A stretch of DNA of 64,000 nucleotides from Parvibaculum sp. (GCA_017642695.1 JAEPQD010000001.1:186001-250000), one strand, 5' to 3'; counted from the first letter of the stretch, positions 37,432 to 46,706 are shown. Notes: generated by a model from the letters alone, not told the origin. Numbers and translations: made by a program.

Positions 37432-38949
37432 TTATGCTGCAGCGGCCGGCGCCGCCGCCTTGCCGCTTGCGAGATAGGCCTCCCAGGCGGCGACGAGGGC
37501 CCCCGTTTCGCCGGTGCCGAAGACATAGCGGTCCGGCCGCACGAGGACGGCGGGAGCGCCGCCCATCAGCCCTGCGAGATGACCGCCCGCATCCGGCAGC
37601 GCTTCCACGCCGCAAACGAACCCGCCCGCTGCGGCGAAGGCGCGCGAGGCCTCGCAGGCTTCCGCGACGACAAGGATGGCGGCGCAGCCCGCCGCATCGT
37701 CGAGCCGGGAGTGCCCCTGACCGGCGCCGCGATCCGCGCCGTGCCCCGGATCGGGGAAAATGCCGCCGCCGCCCGGCATGGTGCCGCTCTTCAGCCCTTC
37801 GAGCGTCATCATTTCGTTTTGCCGTTGCGCCTCGGGCTGCGCGAGCATGCCTTCGTCGCGGGCGCGCGCTTCCTCCGGGTCCCGCGTACAGACGACCTTG
37901 CCCATCATCACCGCCATGTCGGTGATCATGCGGACATGCGGCTCGCGTTCGGGCTGATAGCTGTCGAGCAGCGCGTCACCCGCGCGGCCGCGAAGCACGG
38001 CCGCGAGCTTCCAGGAGATGTTGGCGGCGTCGCGCACGCCCGAGCAGAGCCCCTGCCCCATGAAGGGCGGCATCTGATGCGCGGCATCGCCCGCAAGGAT
38101 GACCGGCCCGTCGCGCCACTTTTCCGCGACCAGCGCATGAAAGCGGTAGACCGCGCGGCGCTCGATCTCGAGTTCGGCGGCTTCGGCATAGGGCGCGAGA
38201 AACCCGGCGATCTTCTCGTCGCTCATGACGCTTTCCGGCGTCTCGCCCGGCAGCAGCATGAATTCCCAGCGGTGGCGGCCCGGCGCCATCGGCATGGAAG
38301 TGACGGGCCGCGCAGGATCGCAATGCTGGAGACCGACGGTCGAAAGGCGCTCCCTGCCGTTCTTCAGCGTGGTGTCGATGACGAGCCAGGGCTCGTCGAA
38401 GCCGAGATCGTCGAGCCCGATGCCCGCGATACGCCGGACCACGCTGTTGCCGCCGTCGCAACCGACAATGAAGCGCGCGGCAATCTCGACCGTTCCCTCC
38501 GGACCCTCGACCGTCGCGACGATACCGTCAGCATTGCGCTCATATCCCTTGAGCGCATGACCGAGACGGGCCTCGACACCCTCCGTCGCCGCGAGCCGCG
38601 CGCGCAGCGCATGTTCAAGCGTCGGCTGGTGGAACATGGAGGAGTAGGGCCAGCCCGTCGGCGCAAGGCGCTGTCCGGGCTTGAAACCCATGAGGAGTTC
38701 GCCGGCCGCATTGCGGAACTCGTAGGCGGAAAGCGGCTGGCTCGCGCACCCGACGGCTTCGGCACCGCCCGCGAGATGAAGAAGACGCATCGTCTCGTGA
38801 TCGAGATGCGCGGCGCGCGGCAGCGGATAGACGCCGGTGTCGCGCTCAATGGCGATCACCGATACACCCATGCGGCCGAGATAGACGGCAAGCGTGGCGC
38901 CGACCGGCCCCAGTCCGACGATCAGGACTTCCGTTTTCTCGCGCTTCAT
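37432..38949 (-). CDS. FAD-dependent aromatic hydroxylase (MhpA-like)
   Basis: A 505-residue class A flavoprotein monooxygenase. The FAD dinucleotide motif is VGLGPVGATLAVYLGRMG near the N terminus, the central DG motif is FIVGCDGGNSVVRR, and the GD motif is LAGDAAHQMPPFMGQGLCSGVRD. The long C-terminal thioredoxin-like part ends with VLVRPDRYVFGTG, as in the MhpA/PheA/TfdB group. It would ortho-hydroxylate a phenolic compound to a catechol for the dioxygenase two genes upstream. GGGGAGAGGGGAG precedes the ATG; 18 bases after the FAH-family gene. Confidence 0.9.
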   Translation of the reverse strand: MKREKTEVLIVGLGPVGATLAVYLGRMGVSVIAIERDTGVYPLPRAAHLDHETMRLLHLAGGAEAVGCASQPLSAYEFRNAAGELLMGFKPGQRLAPTGWPYSSMFHQPTLEHALRARLAATEGVEARLGHALKGYERNADGIVATVEGPEGTVEIAARFIVGCDGGNSVVRRIAGIGLDDLGFDEPWLVIDTTLKNGRERLSTVGLQHCDPARPVTSMPMAPGRHRWEFMLLPGETPESVMSDEKIAGFLAPYAEAAELEIERRAVYRFHALVAEKWRDGPVILAGDAAHQMPPFMGQGLCSGVRDAANISWKLAAVLRGRAGDALLDSYQPEREPHVRMITDMAVMMGKVVCTRDPEEARARDEGMLAQPEAQRQNEMMTLEGLKSGTMPGGGGIFPDPGHGADRGAGQGHSRLDDAAGCAAILVVAEACEASRAFAAAGGFVCGVEALPDAGGHLAGLMGGAPAVLVRPDRYVFGTGETGALVAAWEAYLASGKAAAPAAAA

Positions 38950-38967
38950 CTCCCCTCTCCCCTTTTT

Positions 38968-39843
38968 CTAGGCGGCCTCGATGACCGTATCCGCCTTTTC
39001 CGGCACGATACGATTCTCGATGGCTCCGAGCTTCTCGACCTCGACGCGCACGACGTCGCCTTCCTTCAGGAACTGCATCGGCTTCATCGCACCGCCGACG
39101 CCCGACGAGGTGCCGGTGAAGATCACGTCGCCCGGATCGAGCGTGAACGCCTGCGTGAGATGTGCGATCTGGTCGTAGCAGTCGAAGATCAGGTGCTTCG
39201 TATTGGAGCTCTGCCTGAGATCGCCATTCACCCAGCACTTGATGTCGAGAGCATGCGGGTCGCCCACTTCGTCCGGCGTGACGATCCACGGACCGATGGG
39301 ACCATGCGTGTCGAAGCTCTTGCCCATCTGCCAGGTGTTGGTGCGGAGCTGCCAGTCGCGGACGCTGACATCGTTGCCGACGAAATAGCCCGCGATCACC
39401 TCATGCGCGCGCTCCTTCGGCACATGCTTGCAGCGCTTGCCGATGACGAAGCACATCTCCGCCTCGTAATCGAGAAGCGCGGAGACCTTCGGCAAAGCGA
39501 CATCGGCGTATGGGCCGGTGATGCAATTGTGCTGCTTGTTGAACCAGACCTGATGCTCGGGGAGCGGCTGACCCGACTCTTCCACGTGGTCGCGGTAGTT
39601 GAGGCCGATGGCGAGCACCTTGCCGGGGAACGGCACCGGCGCTTCGAGCCGGACCTTGTCGAGCGGGATCGCCTTGCCCTTTTCGGCGGCGGCTTTCGCC
39701 TTCGCCATCGCATCGGCGCTGGAGATGAGCGCCACCATGTCGCGCGGCAGATCGGGCGCGGCAGCGGAGAGATCGACGATGCCGTCGTCGCGGACGACGC
39801 CGACGCGCGTGGAATTGTCTTCGGTGAAGGTTGCGAGTTTCAT
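38968..39843 (-). CDS. Fumarylacetoacetate hydrolase family protein
   Basis: A 291-residue FAH-fold enzyme. Metal-binding acids are in LDYEAEMCFVIGK (E-x-E) and in GNDVSVRDWQ (Asp); VLAIGLNYRDHVEESGQPLPEHQVWFNK and PGDVIFTGTSSGVG are family hallmarks. Members hydrolyse C-C bonds of ring-cleavage products or act as hydratases/decarboxylases. Flanked by a hydroxylase and an extradiol dioxygenase in one operon, it most likely handles the meta-cleavage product. GAGGAAACC precedes the ATG. Confidence 0.9.
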   Translation of the reverse strand: MKLATFTEDNSTRVGVVRDDGIVDLSAAAPDLPRDMVALISSADAMAKAKAAAEKGKAIPLDKVRLEAPVPFPGKVLAIGLNYRDHVEESGQPLPEHQVWFNKQHNCITGPYADVALPKVSALLDYEAEMCFVIGKRCKHVPKERAHEVIAGYFVGNDVSVRDWQLRTNTWQMGKSFDTHGPIGPWIVTPDEVGDPHALDIKCWVNGDLRQSSNTKHLIFDCYDQIAHLTQAFTLDPGDVIFTGTSSGVGGAMKPMQFLKEGDVVRVEVEKLGAIENRIVPEKADTVIEAA

Positions 39844-39892
39844 TCCCGGTTTCCTCTGTCTTCTGTCGTTCGGATGTCGTGCGGACGTCTTG

Positions 39893-40813
39893 TCAGCCGC
39901 CCATCGTCGGCGGCGCTTCCGGACCCCACTGGTTGCCCATCAGCTTGTCGATGCCGACAACATTGGGCGGCGTTTCGTTGTTGAAGAGATCGCCGTCGGT
40001 CCAGTGCTCGACCGTGTGGCCCCAGGGGTCGCGCCAGTAGTCGAAAATCTGGCTGCCGAGGATGTGGCGGCCGACGCCCCATTCGTGCCGGCGGCCGGAC
40101 TGTTCGAGAACCTGGTGGCCGGCCATGAGGTCGTCGAAATTCGCGACCTCGAAGGCGGCGTGGTTGAAGCCTGCGGCGCCCGTGCCGACGGGAAAGAGCG
40201 TGTGGTGATCGACATGAGCCGCGCCCCGGTCGCAGCGCAGGAAGGCACCGATGGGCGCGCCCGGCGCGATCTCGATTTCGTCGGAGGTGACGAGGCCGAA
40301 GCGCTCCTTGTACCAGGCCTCCGTCTCGCGGAAGTCCTTCACGTTGATGACGCAATGGCCGAGGCGCTTCACCTGCGAGGGGCCAGCGGCAACGCGGAGC
40401 GGCTCGCCCTTGCGCGGCTGTTCCTCGCCGTCATTGTGGGTGAGATGACGGCCGACGGGGAGCGGCTGTGGGCAATTCTGCCCGGCAACGACATCGACCG
40501 GGAAACCGTTCGGATCGGTGAAGCGGACGATCCTGCCCGCGCCCGGTGCGTCGTTTTCCTCGACCGGCAGACCATACTTCGCCGCGAGCCTTTCGAGATC
40601 GGCGACGCTTTCCGCATAGAAACCGAGGCCGACGAAACCCGGCTCGCCGAGTTCCGTGACATGGGCGAAGGGAAGCGCGTCTGTGCCCCGCATGAAAAGC
40701 GTCTTGTCGCGGCGCTCGGCGCGCACGAGACCGAATTCGAGGAGAAATTTTTCCATCTCGTCGAGATCGGGCGCACGGAAGCGCACATAGGCGATGTCGG
40801 TGACCTTTATCAT
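39893..40813 (-). CDS. Type I extradiol ring-cleavage dioxygenase (two VOC domains)
   Basis: A 306-residue vicinal-oxygen-chelate protein of two repeated domains (about 1-125 and 148-290). The C-terminal domain keeps the 2-His-1-Glu Fe(II) triad: His153 in LGHCVINV, His218 in FNHAAFEV and Glu269 in HTVEHWTDGD. That supports a real catechol-cleaving enzyme like BphC rather than a glyoxalase. The ATG at 40813 has GGGAG upstream; the in-frame extension to 40903 runs into the TetR gene. It sits 56 bases after the TetR gene, apparently in one operon. Confidence 0.9.
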   Translation of the reverse strand: MIKVTDIAYVRFRAPDLDEMEKFLLEFGLVRAERRDKTLFMRGTDALPFAHVTELGEPGFVGLGFYAESVADLERLAAKYGLPVEENDAPGAGRIVRFTDPNGFPVDVVAGQNCPQPLPVGRHLTHNDGEEQPRKGEPLRVAAGPSQVKRLGHCVINVKDFRETEAWYKERFGLVTSDEIEIAPGAPIGAFLRCDRGAAHVDHHTLFPVGTGAAGFNHAAFEVANFDDLMAGHQVLEQSGRRHEWGVGRHILGSQIFDYWRDPWGHTVEHWTDGDLFNNETPPNVVGIDKLMGNQWGPEAPPTMGG

Positions 40814-40869
40814 TCTGCTGCTCCCTTGAGTTCTTGTTCTGCTGTCCGGCTCCGTGGACGGGCGCCGCC

Positions 40870-41547
40870 TCAGCTCCAGACCGTGAGATTGGTGAGATCG
40901 CAAGGCCGCGCGACGATGCGTTCCACTTCTGCCGGCGGCACACCGAGGCCCCGCAGAAGGACGAGCGAGATGTCGCGCGCATAGCCCTCGCCGCGCAGCA
41001 CTTCCGGGCCCGCGCCCGTGTCGAGCAGATGGCGCATGGCGGCGGTGCCGAGACCGACGACGTGATGAAGTGCGGCTTCCTCGCTCGGCACGTCGATACG
41101 GCCCTTCGCAATGCCGTCGCGGATGTCGCCAAGGAGATGCGCGTTGCCGAAGCCGGTGATGGAGAGGCCGCTGTCATAGAGGCGCGACAGCATGGTCGCC
41201 TTGTCGGGATTGCTCGCGACACTTGCCATGAAGAGGCAGACGCCGCGGCGGATGCGCTCCGCCGGATCGTCGATGCCCGCATTGATCGCGTCGACCGCCT
41301 TGTTGAGGTCCTGCCGGATGTTGCTGCCGACGGCGCGGGCGACGTCGGCGCGGTCGGTGAAGTAATTGTAGAAGGTGCCCTTCGCGACGCCCGCCACCGT
41401 GACGATCTCGTCGATGGTCGTGGCGTCGACCCCCTTCTGCGCGAAGAGACGGAGCGAGGCCTCGATGAGGATGGCGCGCATCCGCTCGCGGCGGCGCGAC
41501 CCTGCTTCGTCCTGCTGCTTGACGGCGACCGCGTTCCGGCTGGCCAT
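40870..41547 (-). CDS. TetR-family regulator of the ring-cleavage operon
   Basis: A 225-residue repressor. The TetR helix-turn-helix is ILIEASLRLFAQKGVDATTIDEIVTVAGVAKGTFYNYF, the rest a helical ligand-binding domain. The ATG at 41547 has GGGAGGACG upstream; the in-frame start at 41601 would cover the operator palindromes. It is first in a leftward run of dioxygenase, FAH-family enzyme and MhpA-like hydroxylase. Twin palindromes lie directly before it, so autoregulation of the whole operon is likely. The inducer is presumably the aromatic substrate or an intermediate. Confidence 0.9.
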   Translation of the reverse strand: MASRNAVAVKQQDEAGSRRRERMRAILIEASLRLFAQKGVDATTIDEIVTVAGVAKGTFYNYFTDRADVARAVGSNIRQDLNKAVDAINAGIDDPAERIRRGVCLFMASVASNPDKATMLSRLYDSGLSITGFGNAHLLGDIRDGIAKGRIDVPSEEAALHHVVGLGTAAMRHLLDTGAGPEVLRGEGYARDISLVLLRGLGVPPAEVERIVARPCDLTNLTVWS

Positions 41548-41567
41548 GGCGTCCTCCCGTTGGAATT

Positions 41568-41600
41568 TGACTAAATGGTCATCAAATGACTGAATAGTCA
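41568..41600. promoter_or_regulatory. Twin TetR-type operators before the ring-cleavage operon
   Basis: Two near-identical 14-base palindromes, TGACTAAATGGTCA (41568-41581) and TGACTGAATAGTCA (41587-41600), 19 bases centre to centre; a further half-site CAGTCA is at 41611-41616. They lie 21-53 bases upstream of the TetR start codon, overlapping its probable promoter. Confidence 0.75.
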
Positions 41601-41684
41601 ACTAGACGCACAGTCAGTTTGGCCCTGCGCTCAAAGACCGGCAGAAAAAGGAAGAAAATTCAGGAGGATAAGGAGTGCGGCCGG

Positions 41685-42407
41685 TCAGCCCGGGCTGAAC
41701 ATTTCCACCCGCATCGGGCAGTTATCGCGAAGAAGGCCGCGGAAGACCAGATCGATCTGAAGATCGATCACGGCTTTACGGTCGCTCCAGGGGAAATGAT
41801 CGTGGGTGATGAGGAGCGAAACGAGCCCGTGCCCCGCCGCCCAGATCGCTTCTGTCAGGAGTTCCGTGTTGCCGTGGCGCACGATGCCCCGCGCGACCAC
41901 TTCCCGCACCGCCCCGTCCAGCACGTCGAAGGCAAGCGAGCCTTGCGAGGGCTTCACCAGCGCCTCCTCGGTACGCGGCACGGCAACGCCGGCGCGCACC
42001 AGTCCCGACATCGGTGTCATGAAGACGAGCCGGTATTCCTCGGGCCGGGAGAGCCCATATTCGACGTAAGCCCTCATGGCGCGGCGCAGCCGCTCCAGCG
42101 GCCCAACCTCCGCCGCGAGAACGGCATCGAGCGCGGTGCGCAGCTCCCCGAAGAAGTCCTCGATGATGACGAAGAGGATCGCTTCCTTGTTCTCGAAATG
42201 CTGATAGATCGCGGCCTGGGTGATGCCCACCCGGCGCGCAATCTTGCGCATCGAGACATGATCGATGCCCTCGGTGACGAAGAGTTCCTTGGCGGCCGCT
42301 ACGATCTGGACCCGCCGTTCCTCGGGCGCGAGGCGCTGGCGGCGCGGCCTGGCCCGGCCCTCTGCCGAACTCCGTTTCCCCTGCGGTTTTCCGGTTTTTC
42401 CCACCAT
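41685..42407 (-). CDS. TetR-family regulator, divergent from RND efflux genes
   Basis: A 240-residue regulator with a basic, disordered N-terminal ~25 residues. The TetR helix-turn-helix reads IVAAAKELFVTEGIDHVSMRKIARRVGITQAAIYQHFENKEAI; the C-terminal domain (PEEYRLVFMTPMSG) is of the TetR_C_33/WHG-like kind. The ATG at 42407 is favoured; an in-frame start at 42422 adds five residues. Divergent from the RND adaptor gene with 88 bases between starts, it is the obvious local repressor of that pump. Confidence 0.88.
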   Translation of the reverse strand: MVGKTGKPQGKRSSAEGRARPRRQRLAPEERRVQIVAAAKELFVTEGIDHVSMRKIARRVGITQAAIYQHFENKEAILFVIIEDFFGELRTALDAVLAAEVGPLERLRRAMRAYVEYGLSRPEEYRLVFMTPMSGLVRAGVAVPRTEEALVKPSQGSLAFDVLDGAVREVVARGIVRHGNTELLTEAIWAAGHGLVSLLITHDHFPWSDRKAVIDLQIDLVFRGLLRDNCPMRVEMFSPG

Positions 42408-42417
42408 GCCGCTAATT

Positions 42418-42481
42418 AACACCGTTCACCAGCCTTGACCAGCGCCCCCGGTCTCCTAAATAAACACTGTTCGGTAAGTAA
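42418..42481. promoter_or_regulatory. Paired AACAC(C/T)GTT sites between TetR and RND operon
   Basis: AACACCGTTC begins at 42418 and AACACTGTTC at 42473, exactly 55 bases apart. Each nine-base core is AAC-N3-GTT, an inverted repeat. They sit at the two ends of the divergent promoter region, as expected for a repressor controlling both directions. Confidence 0.6.
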
Positions 42482-42495
42482 GGGAGGTTGGGGTA

Positions 42496-43608
42496 ATGGC
42501 CGTTTCGCCGCGTCTGCTGGTGCTGGTTGCAACGCTTTGCGGAGGCCTGCTTGCAGGCTGCGGCGAGGACCCCGGAGAAACCGAGACCGGAGCAGACGAA
42601 ACCGTTGTGCCGGTCATGGTGGCGGAAGCGCGGCCCGCGCCCGGCGCCAGCGACGTGACGGCCTACGGGATCGTCCGGCCGGACCGCGAAGGCGTCCTCT
42701 CCTTCAAGATCTCGGGCCTCGTGAAGTCGATCTCGGTGGACGAGGGCGACAGCGTGAAAAAGGGCCAGATTCTCGCCGAGCTCGACAAACGCGAGATCGA
42801 CGCCGACGCGCGCCGGGCAGCGGCGGCAGCCGCCAAGGCGGCGCGCGATGTCGAAAGGCTGAAGCCGCTGTTCGAAAAGGGCTTCGCAAGCCGTCAGGCG
42901 ATACAGGATGCCCAGACCGCCCGCGACCAGGCCCTGGCGGAGCGCACCCGCGTCGAATTCAATCGCACCCTCTCCCGGATCACCGCACCCGCCGACGGCA
43001 CCGTGCTCGCGCGCATGGCAGAGCCGAACGAGATCGTGAGCCCGGGCGAACCGATCCTGACCGTAAGCCAGGGTGGCGGCGGCTTCATCATGAAAGCGGG
43101 ACTGGCCGATCGCGACGTGGCGCGCATCCGCATCGGCGCCGAAGCCCGCGTGACGCTCGACGCCTTCCCCGGCCGGAAGATTGCCGGAACGGTGCGCCGC
43201 ATCGCCGCGGCGAGCGAGGCAAGAACCGGGACGTTCGAAGTGGAAATCACGCTTGCCGAAACGCCCGAGGGAACGGCCAGCGGTTTCATCGGCGAGGCGC
43301 GGATCGATCCCGCGGACGCCAGCGGAACGCCGGTTCTCGCGATACCCGCAACCGCGATACTGGAAGGCCATGGCGCCACGGCAAACGTCTATCTCGTCGA
43401 CGAGAAGACGATGACGGTGACGCAGAAGCGGATCGGCATCGGCCGCGTTTCGGGCGATGAGGTGATCGTCGAGCAAGGTCTCGAGGAGGGTGATCGCGTG
43501 GTGAGCGCAGGCGCGCCCTATCTGCGCGAGGGTGCGAAGATCCGCATCGTGACCGACCTGAAGGCCGCCCGCGCGGACGACACCGCGTCCGAGGTGGCGC
43601 AGCCATGA
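42496..43608 (+). CDS. RND efflux periplasmic adaptor lipoprotein
   Basis: A 370-residue membrane-fusion protein. The signal peptide ends in a lipobox (LLAGC), so it is anchored by lipid at Cys22 in the inner membrane. The biotinyl-lipoyl halves are seen around ISGLVKSISVDEGDSVKKGQILAELD and ITAPADGTVLARMAEPNEIVSPGEP, flanking a short helical hairpin; the beta-barrel and proximal domains follow. It links the RND pump to an outer-membrane channel (none encoded here). Overlaps the pump gene by four bases. Confidence 0.92.
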   Translation: MAVSPRLLVLVATLCGGLLAGCGEDPGETETGADETVVPVMVAEARPAPGASDVTAYGIVRPDREGVLSFKISGLVKSISVDEGDSVKKGQILAELDKREIDADARRAAAAAAKAARDVERLKPLFEKGFASRQAIQDAQTARDQALAERTRVEFNRTLSRITAPADGTVLARMAEPNEIVSPGEPILTVSQGGGGFIMKAGLADRDVARIRIGAEARVTLDAFPGRKIAGTVRRIAAASEARTGTFEVEITLAETPEGTASGFIGEARIDPADASGTPVLAIPATAILEGHGATANVYLVDEKTMTVTQKRIGIGRVSGDEVIVEQGLEEGDRVVSAGAPYLREGAKIRIVTDLKAARADDTASEVAQP

Positions 43609-46600
43609 TCCTCAGCAACATTTCGGGCTTTGCCGTCCGCAACTGGCAGTTCACCCTCGTCGTCTTCGCGATGCTGGCGGCAATCGGCGCCAACGCCTTC
43701 AACACGATCCCGCGCGCCGAAGACCCCGACATGAAGGGGCCCTTCGCCATCGTCAACGTGGCGCTGCCGGGCGCCGACCCCGCCGATATCGAGAAGCTGG
43801 TGATCCGCCCGATAGAAGACGCGATCAACCGGCTCGACGATCTCGAGGAGATCAACAGCCGCGCGGAAGACGGGCTCGCCATTATCCAGGTTGAATTCGA
43901 CTGGTCGACCGATCCCGACAAGAAATATGACGACGTGGTGCGCGAGATCAACGCGCTGCGCCCCACCCTGCCCGACGGCATCCGCCGCCTCGACGTCAAC
44001 AAGTTCCGCACATCGCTTACCAACATCGTGCAAGTCGCGCTCGTGTCGGAAACCGCGCCGAACCGTGTGCTCGAAGACCTTGCCGATGACCTGACGGATG
44101 AAATCTATCGCGTGCCGGGCGTGCGCGACGCCGATGTCTGGGCACTGCCACAATCGGAAGTACGCGTCTCGCTCGATTTCGGCCGCCTTGCCGCCCTCGG
44201 CATCCCCGTGACCGCAGTCGCAAACGCCGTCGGCGCGGAAGCGGCCGAACTTCCCGGCGGCCCCATTCACGCAGGCGCGCGGCGCTTCAACCTGAAGACG
44301 GCCGGCGGCTACGACGATCTCGAGGAAATCCGCGGCACGGTGGTCGGCAATTTCGGCGGCAACATCGTGCGCGTCCGCGACGTGGCGGAAGTGAGCTGGG
44401 CAACCGAGGAAGCGACCTATCTCGGCTGGTACAATGGCGAGCGCGCCGCCTTCGTGACGGCGAACCAGAAGGAGGCGCAGAACGTCTTCGAGGTGAGGAA
44501 CGGCATCTACGAGGTGCTGGACGAGTTCGAACACCGACTGCCCGCCGATGTGCGCATGGAGCGCGCCTTTGACCAGACGGTCTCGGTCGCGAGCCGGCTG
44601 AACCGTCTCTATATAGACTTCGCCATTGCGGTGAGCCTCGTCAGCATAACACTCCTTCCGCTGGGGATCCGGGCCGCCGCCATCGTGATGGTATCGATCC
44701 CGCTCTCGCTCGCGGTCGGCATCGCGCTTCTCAACGTGACGGGCTTTTCGCTGAACCAGCTCTCTATTGCGGGCCTCGTGCTGTCGCTCGGCCTGCTGGT
44801 GGACGATTCCATCGTCGTCGTCGAGAACATCGAACGGCACTTGCGCGAAGGAAAGAAACGCTATGAGGCGGCCATCGCCGCGACCTCACAAATATCACTC
44901 GCGGTCGTCGGCTGCACGGCCGCACTCATTCTCGCCTTCCTGCCGCTGCTCTTCCTGCCGGGCGGCGCCGGCAAGTTCACACGCTCGCTGCCCGTTTCGG
45001 TTCTCTTCACGGTGACGGCCTCGCTCGGCATCGCGCTCACGATCATCCCCTTCCTCGCAAGCCGTCTCCTGAGCGACAAGGAAAGCCCGGAAGGCAACAT
45101 CTTCCTCCGCGTCATCATGCGCGGCATCCACACCTTCTACCGTCCCCTGCTGCATCTCGCGCTGACCTGGCCGCGCACGACCGTGATCAGCGCAATGGCG
45201 CTGTGCTTCGCGAGCTTCAGCCTGATACCGGTGATCGGCTTCAGCCTGTTCCCGCCAGCCGACAGCCGCCAGTTTCTCGTGCAGATCGAAACGCCACAGG
45301 GCACCAGCATCGAGGAGACGGGCAAGGCACTCGACTATGTGACGGAGCGCCTGCGCGAACGGCCCGAGATCGACTGGGTGATGGGGAATCTCGGACGTTC
45401 CAATCCGCAGATCTTCTACAATGAGAGCGCCCGCGAGCAGCGCGCGAACAAGGCGGAAGCCTTCGCGCAGATGTCCGAGTTCGACAAGGAACGTACGCCT
45501 GTCCTGCAGGACGAGTTGCGCGCCGAATTCGAGAAGTATCCTGGCGCGCAGATCGTGCTCCGCACCTTCAAGAACGGGCCGCCCATCGAGGCCCCGATCG
45601 CGGTGCGCATCTTCGGGCCTGACCTCGCCATATTGAAGGACCTTGCCGCCGAAGTGACCCGCGTGTTGGAAAACGTCGAAGGCACGCGCGATGTCGTGAA
45701 TCCCGTCCGTCTCGACCGCACCGACTACAATCTCGGCATCAACACGGAGAAGGCGGGCCTTCTCGGCGTGCCTCCGGGCGAGATCGACCGCACGGTGCGG
45801 CTCGCCATCGTCGGCGAGACGGTGGGCGCCTTTCGCGAAGCGGATGGAGACGAATTCCCGGTCGTCGCACGCCTGCCCCTCGAACGGCATCATGGTGTCG
45901 AGGCGCTGCAGGAGATCTATGTGCCGACATCAAGCGGCGCTTCGATCCCTCTGAACCAACTGTCGGATCCCTACCTCGAAACGGCACCTGCGCGCATCGA
46001 CCGTTACGACCGCCAGCGTCTCGTAACCGTCACCGCCTACACGCAGACCGGCTACAACACGGAAAAGGTGACGAACGAGGTCTTCGAGCGAATCGCGGAA
46101 TTGCCACGGCCGCCGGGCTACGACTTCCGGGCGGGCGGCGAGATCGAAGCGCGGCAGGAAGGTTTCTCCGGGCTCGGAAACGCCATTCTCATAGCAATCT
46201 TCGGCATCATCGGCGTGCTCATTCTGGAGTTCCGCGCCTTCCGCACAACCTTCGTCGTCGCCGGTGTGATCCCGCTCGGCATCGTCGGCGGCCTGCTCGG
46301 CCTCTTCGTATCCGGCTACTCCCTCTCCTTCACTGCCGTTATCGGCTTCGTGGCGCTGATCGGCATCGAGATCAAGAGCTCGATCCTGCTCGTCGACTTC
46401 ACCAACCAGCTCCGGCGCGACGGTGTCGAGCTGCGCGAAGCCGTGGAGCAGGCAGGCGAAATCCGGTTTCTGCCGGTGCTGCTGACCTCGCTCACCGCCA
46501 TAGGCGGCCTGACGCCTCTCGCCATGCAGGGCTCGGGTCTCTATTCGCCGCTCGCCTTCGTCATCATCGGCGGGCTCATCTCCTCCACCGTGCTCTCCCG

Positions 46601-46706
46601 TCTCGTGACGCCTGCGATGTACTACCTACTCGCGCCGCGCGAACTCGACACGCATGAGAGAAACGAAGAACGCCTCGGCGGCACGGCGGCACAACCGGGC
46701 GATTGA
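43605..46706 (+). CDS. RND multidrug/solvent efflux permease
   Basis: A 1033-residue inner-membrane pump of the HAE1/AcrB class. It has twelve predicted membrane helices with two large periplasmic loops, and the TM4 proton-relay Asp pair in LGLLVDDSIVVVENIERHL. FLPGGAGKFTRSLPVSVLFTV and GYDFRAGGEIEARQEGFSGLGNA are family blocks. Length is standard. Coupled to its adaptor by ATGA. Substrate range is unknown; beside an aromatic-degradation cluster it may export toxic hydrocarbons or intermediates. Confidence 0.94.
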   Translation: MILSNISGFAVRNWQFTLVVFAMLAAIGANAFNTIPRAEDPDMKGPFAIVNVALPGADPADIEKLVIRPIEDAINRLDDLEEINSRAEDGLAIIQVEFDWSTDPDKKYDDVVREINALRPTLPDGIRRLDVNKFRTSLTNIVQVALVSETAPNRVLEDLADDLTDEIYRVPGVRDADVWALPQSEVRVSLDFGRLAALGIPVTAVANAVGAEAAELPGGPIHAGARRFNLKTAGGYDDLEEIRGTVVGNFGGNIVRVRDVAEVSWATEEATYLGWYNGERAAFVTANQKEAQNVFEVRNGIYEVLDEFEHRLPADVRMERAFDQTVSVASRLNRLYIDFAIAVSLVSITLLPLGIRAAAIVMVSIPLSLAVGIALLNVTGFSLNQLSIAGLVLSLGLLVDDSIVVVENIERHLREGKKRYEAAIAATSQISLAVVGCTAALILAFLPLLFLPGGAGKFTRSLPVSVLFTVTASLGIALTIIPFLASRLLSDKESPEGNIFLRVIMRGIHTFYRPLLHLALTWPRTTVISAMALCFASFSLIPVIGFSLFPPADSRQFLVQIETPQGTSIEETGKALDYVTERLRERPEIDWVMGNLGRSNPQIFYNESAREQRANKAEAFAQMSEFDKERTPVLQDELRAEFEKYPGAQIVLRTFKNGPPIEAPIAVRIFGPDLAILKDLAAEVTRVLENVEGTRDVVNPVRLDRTDYNLGINTEKAGLLGVPPGEIDRTVRLAIVGETVGAFREADGDEFPVVARLPLERHHGVEALQEIYVPTSSGASIPLNQLSDPYLETAPARIDRYDRQRLVTVTAYTQTGYNTEKVTNEVFERIAELPRPPGYDFRAGGEIEARQEGFSGLGNAILIAIFGIIGVLILEFRAFRTTFVVAGVIPLGIVGGLLGLFVSGYSLSFTAVIGFVALIGIEIKSSILLVDFTNQLRRDGVELREAVEQAGEIRFLPVLLTSLTAIGGLTPLAMQGSGLYSPLAFVIIGGLISSTVLSRLVTPAMYYLLAPRELDTHERNEERLGGTAAQPGD

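Noticed and set aside
37315-39984. 889-residue open frame on the + strand
   Set aside because: It lies antisense to three well-supported genes (DUF2189 start, MhpA-like hydroxylase, FAH-family enzyme) and shows no recognisable motif.
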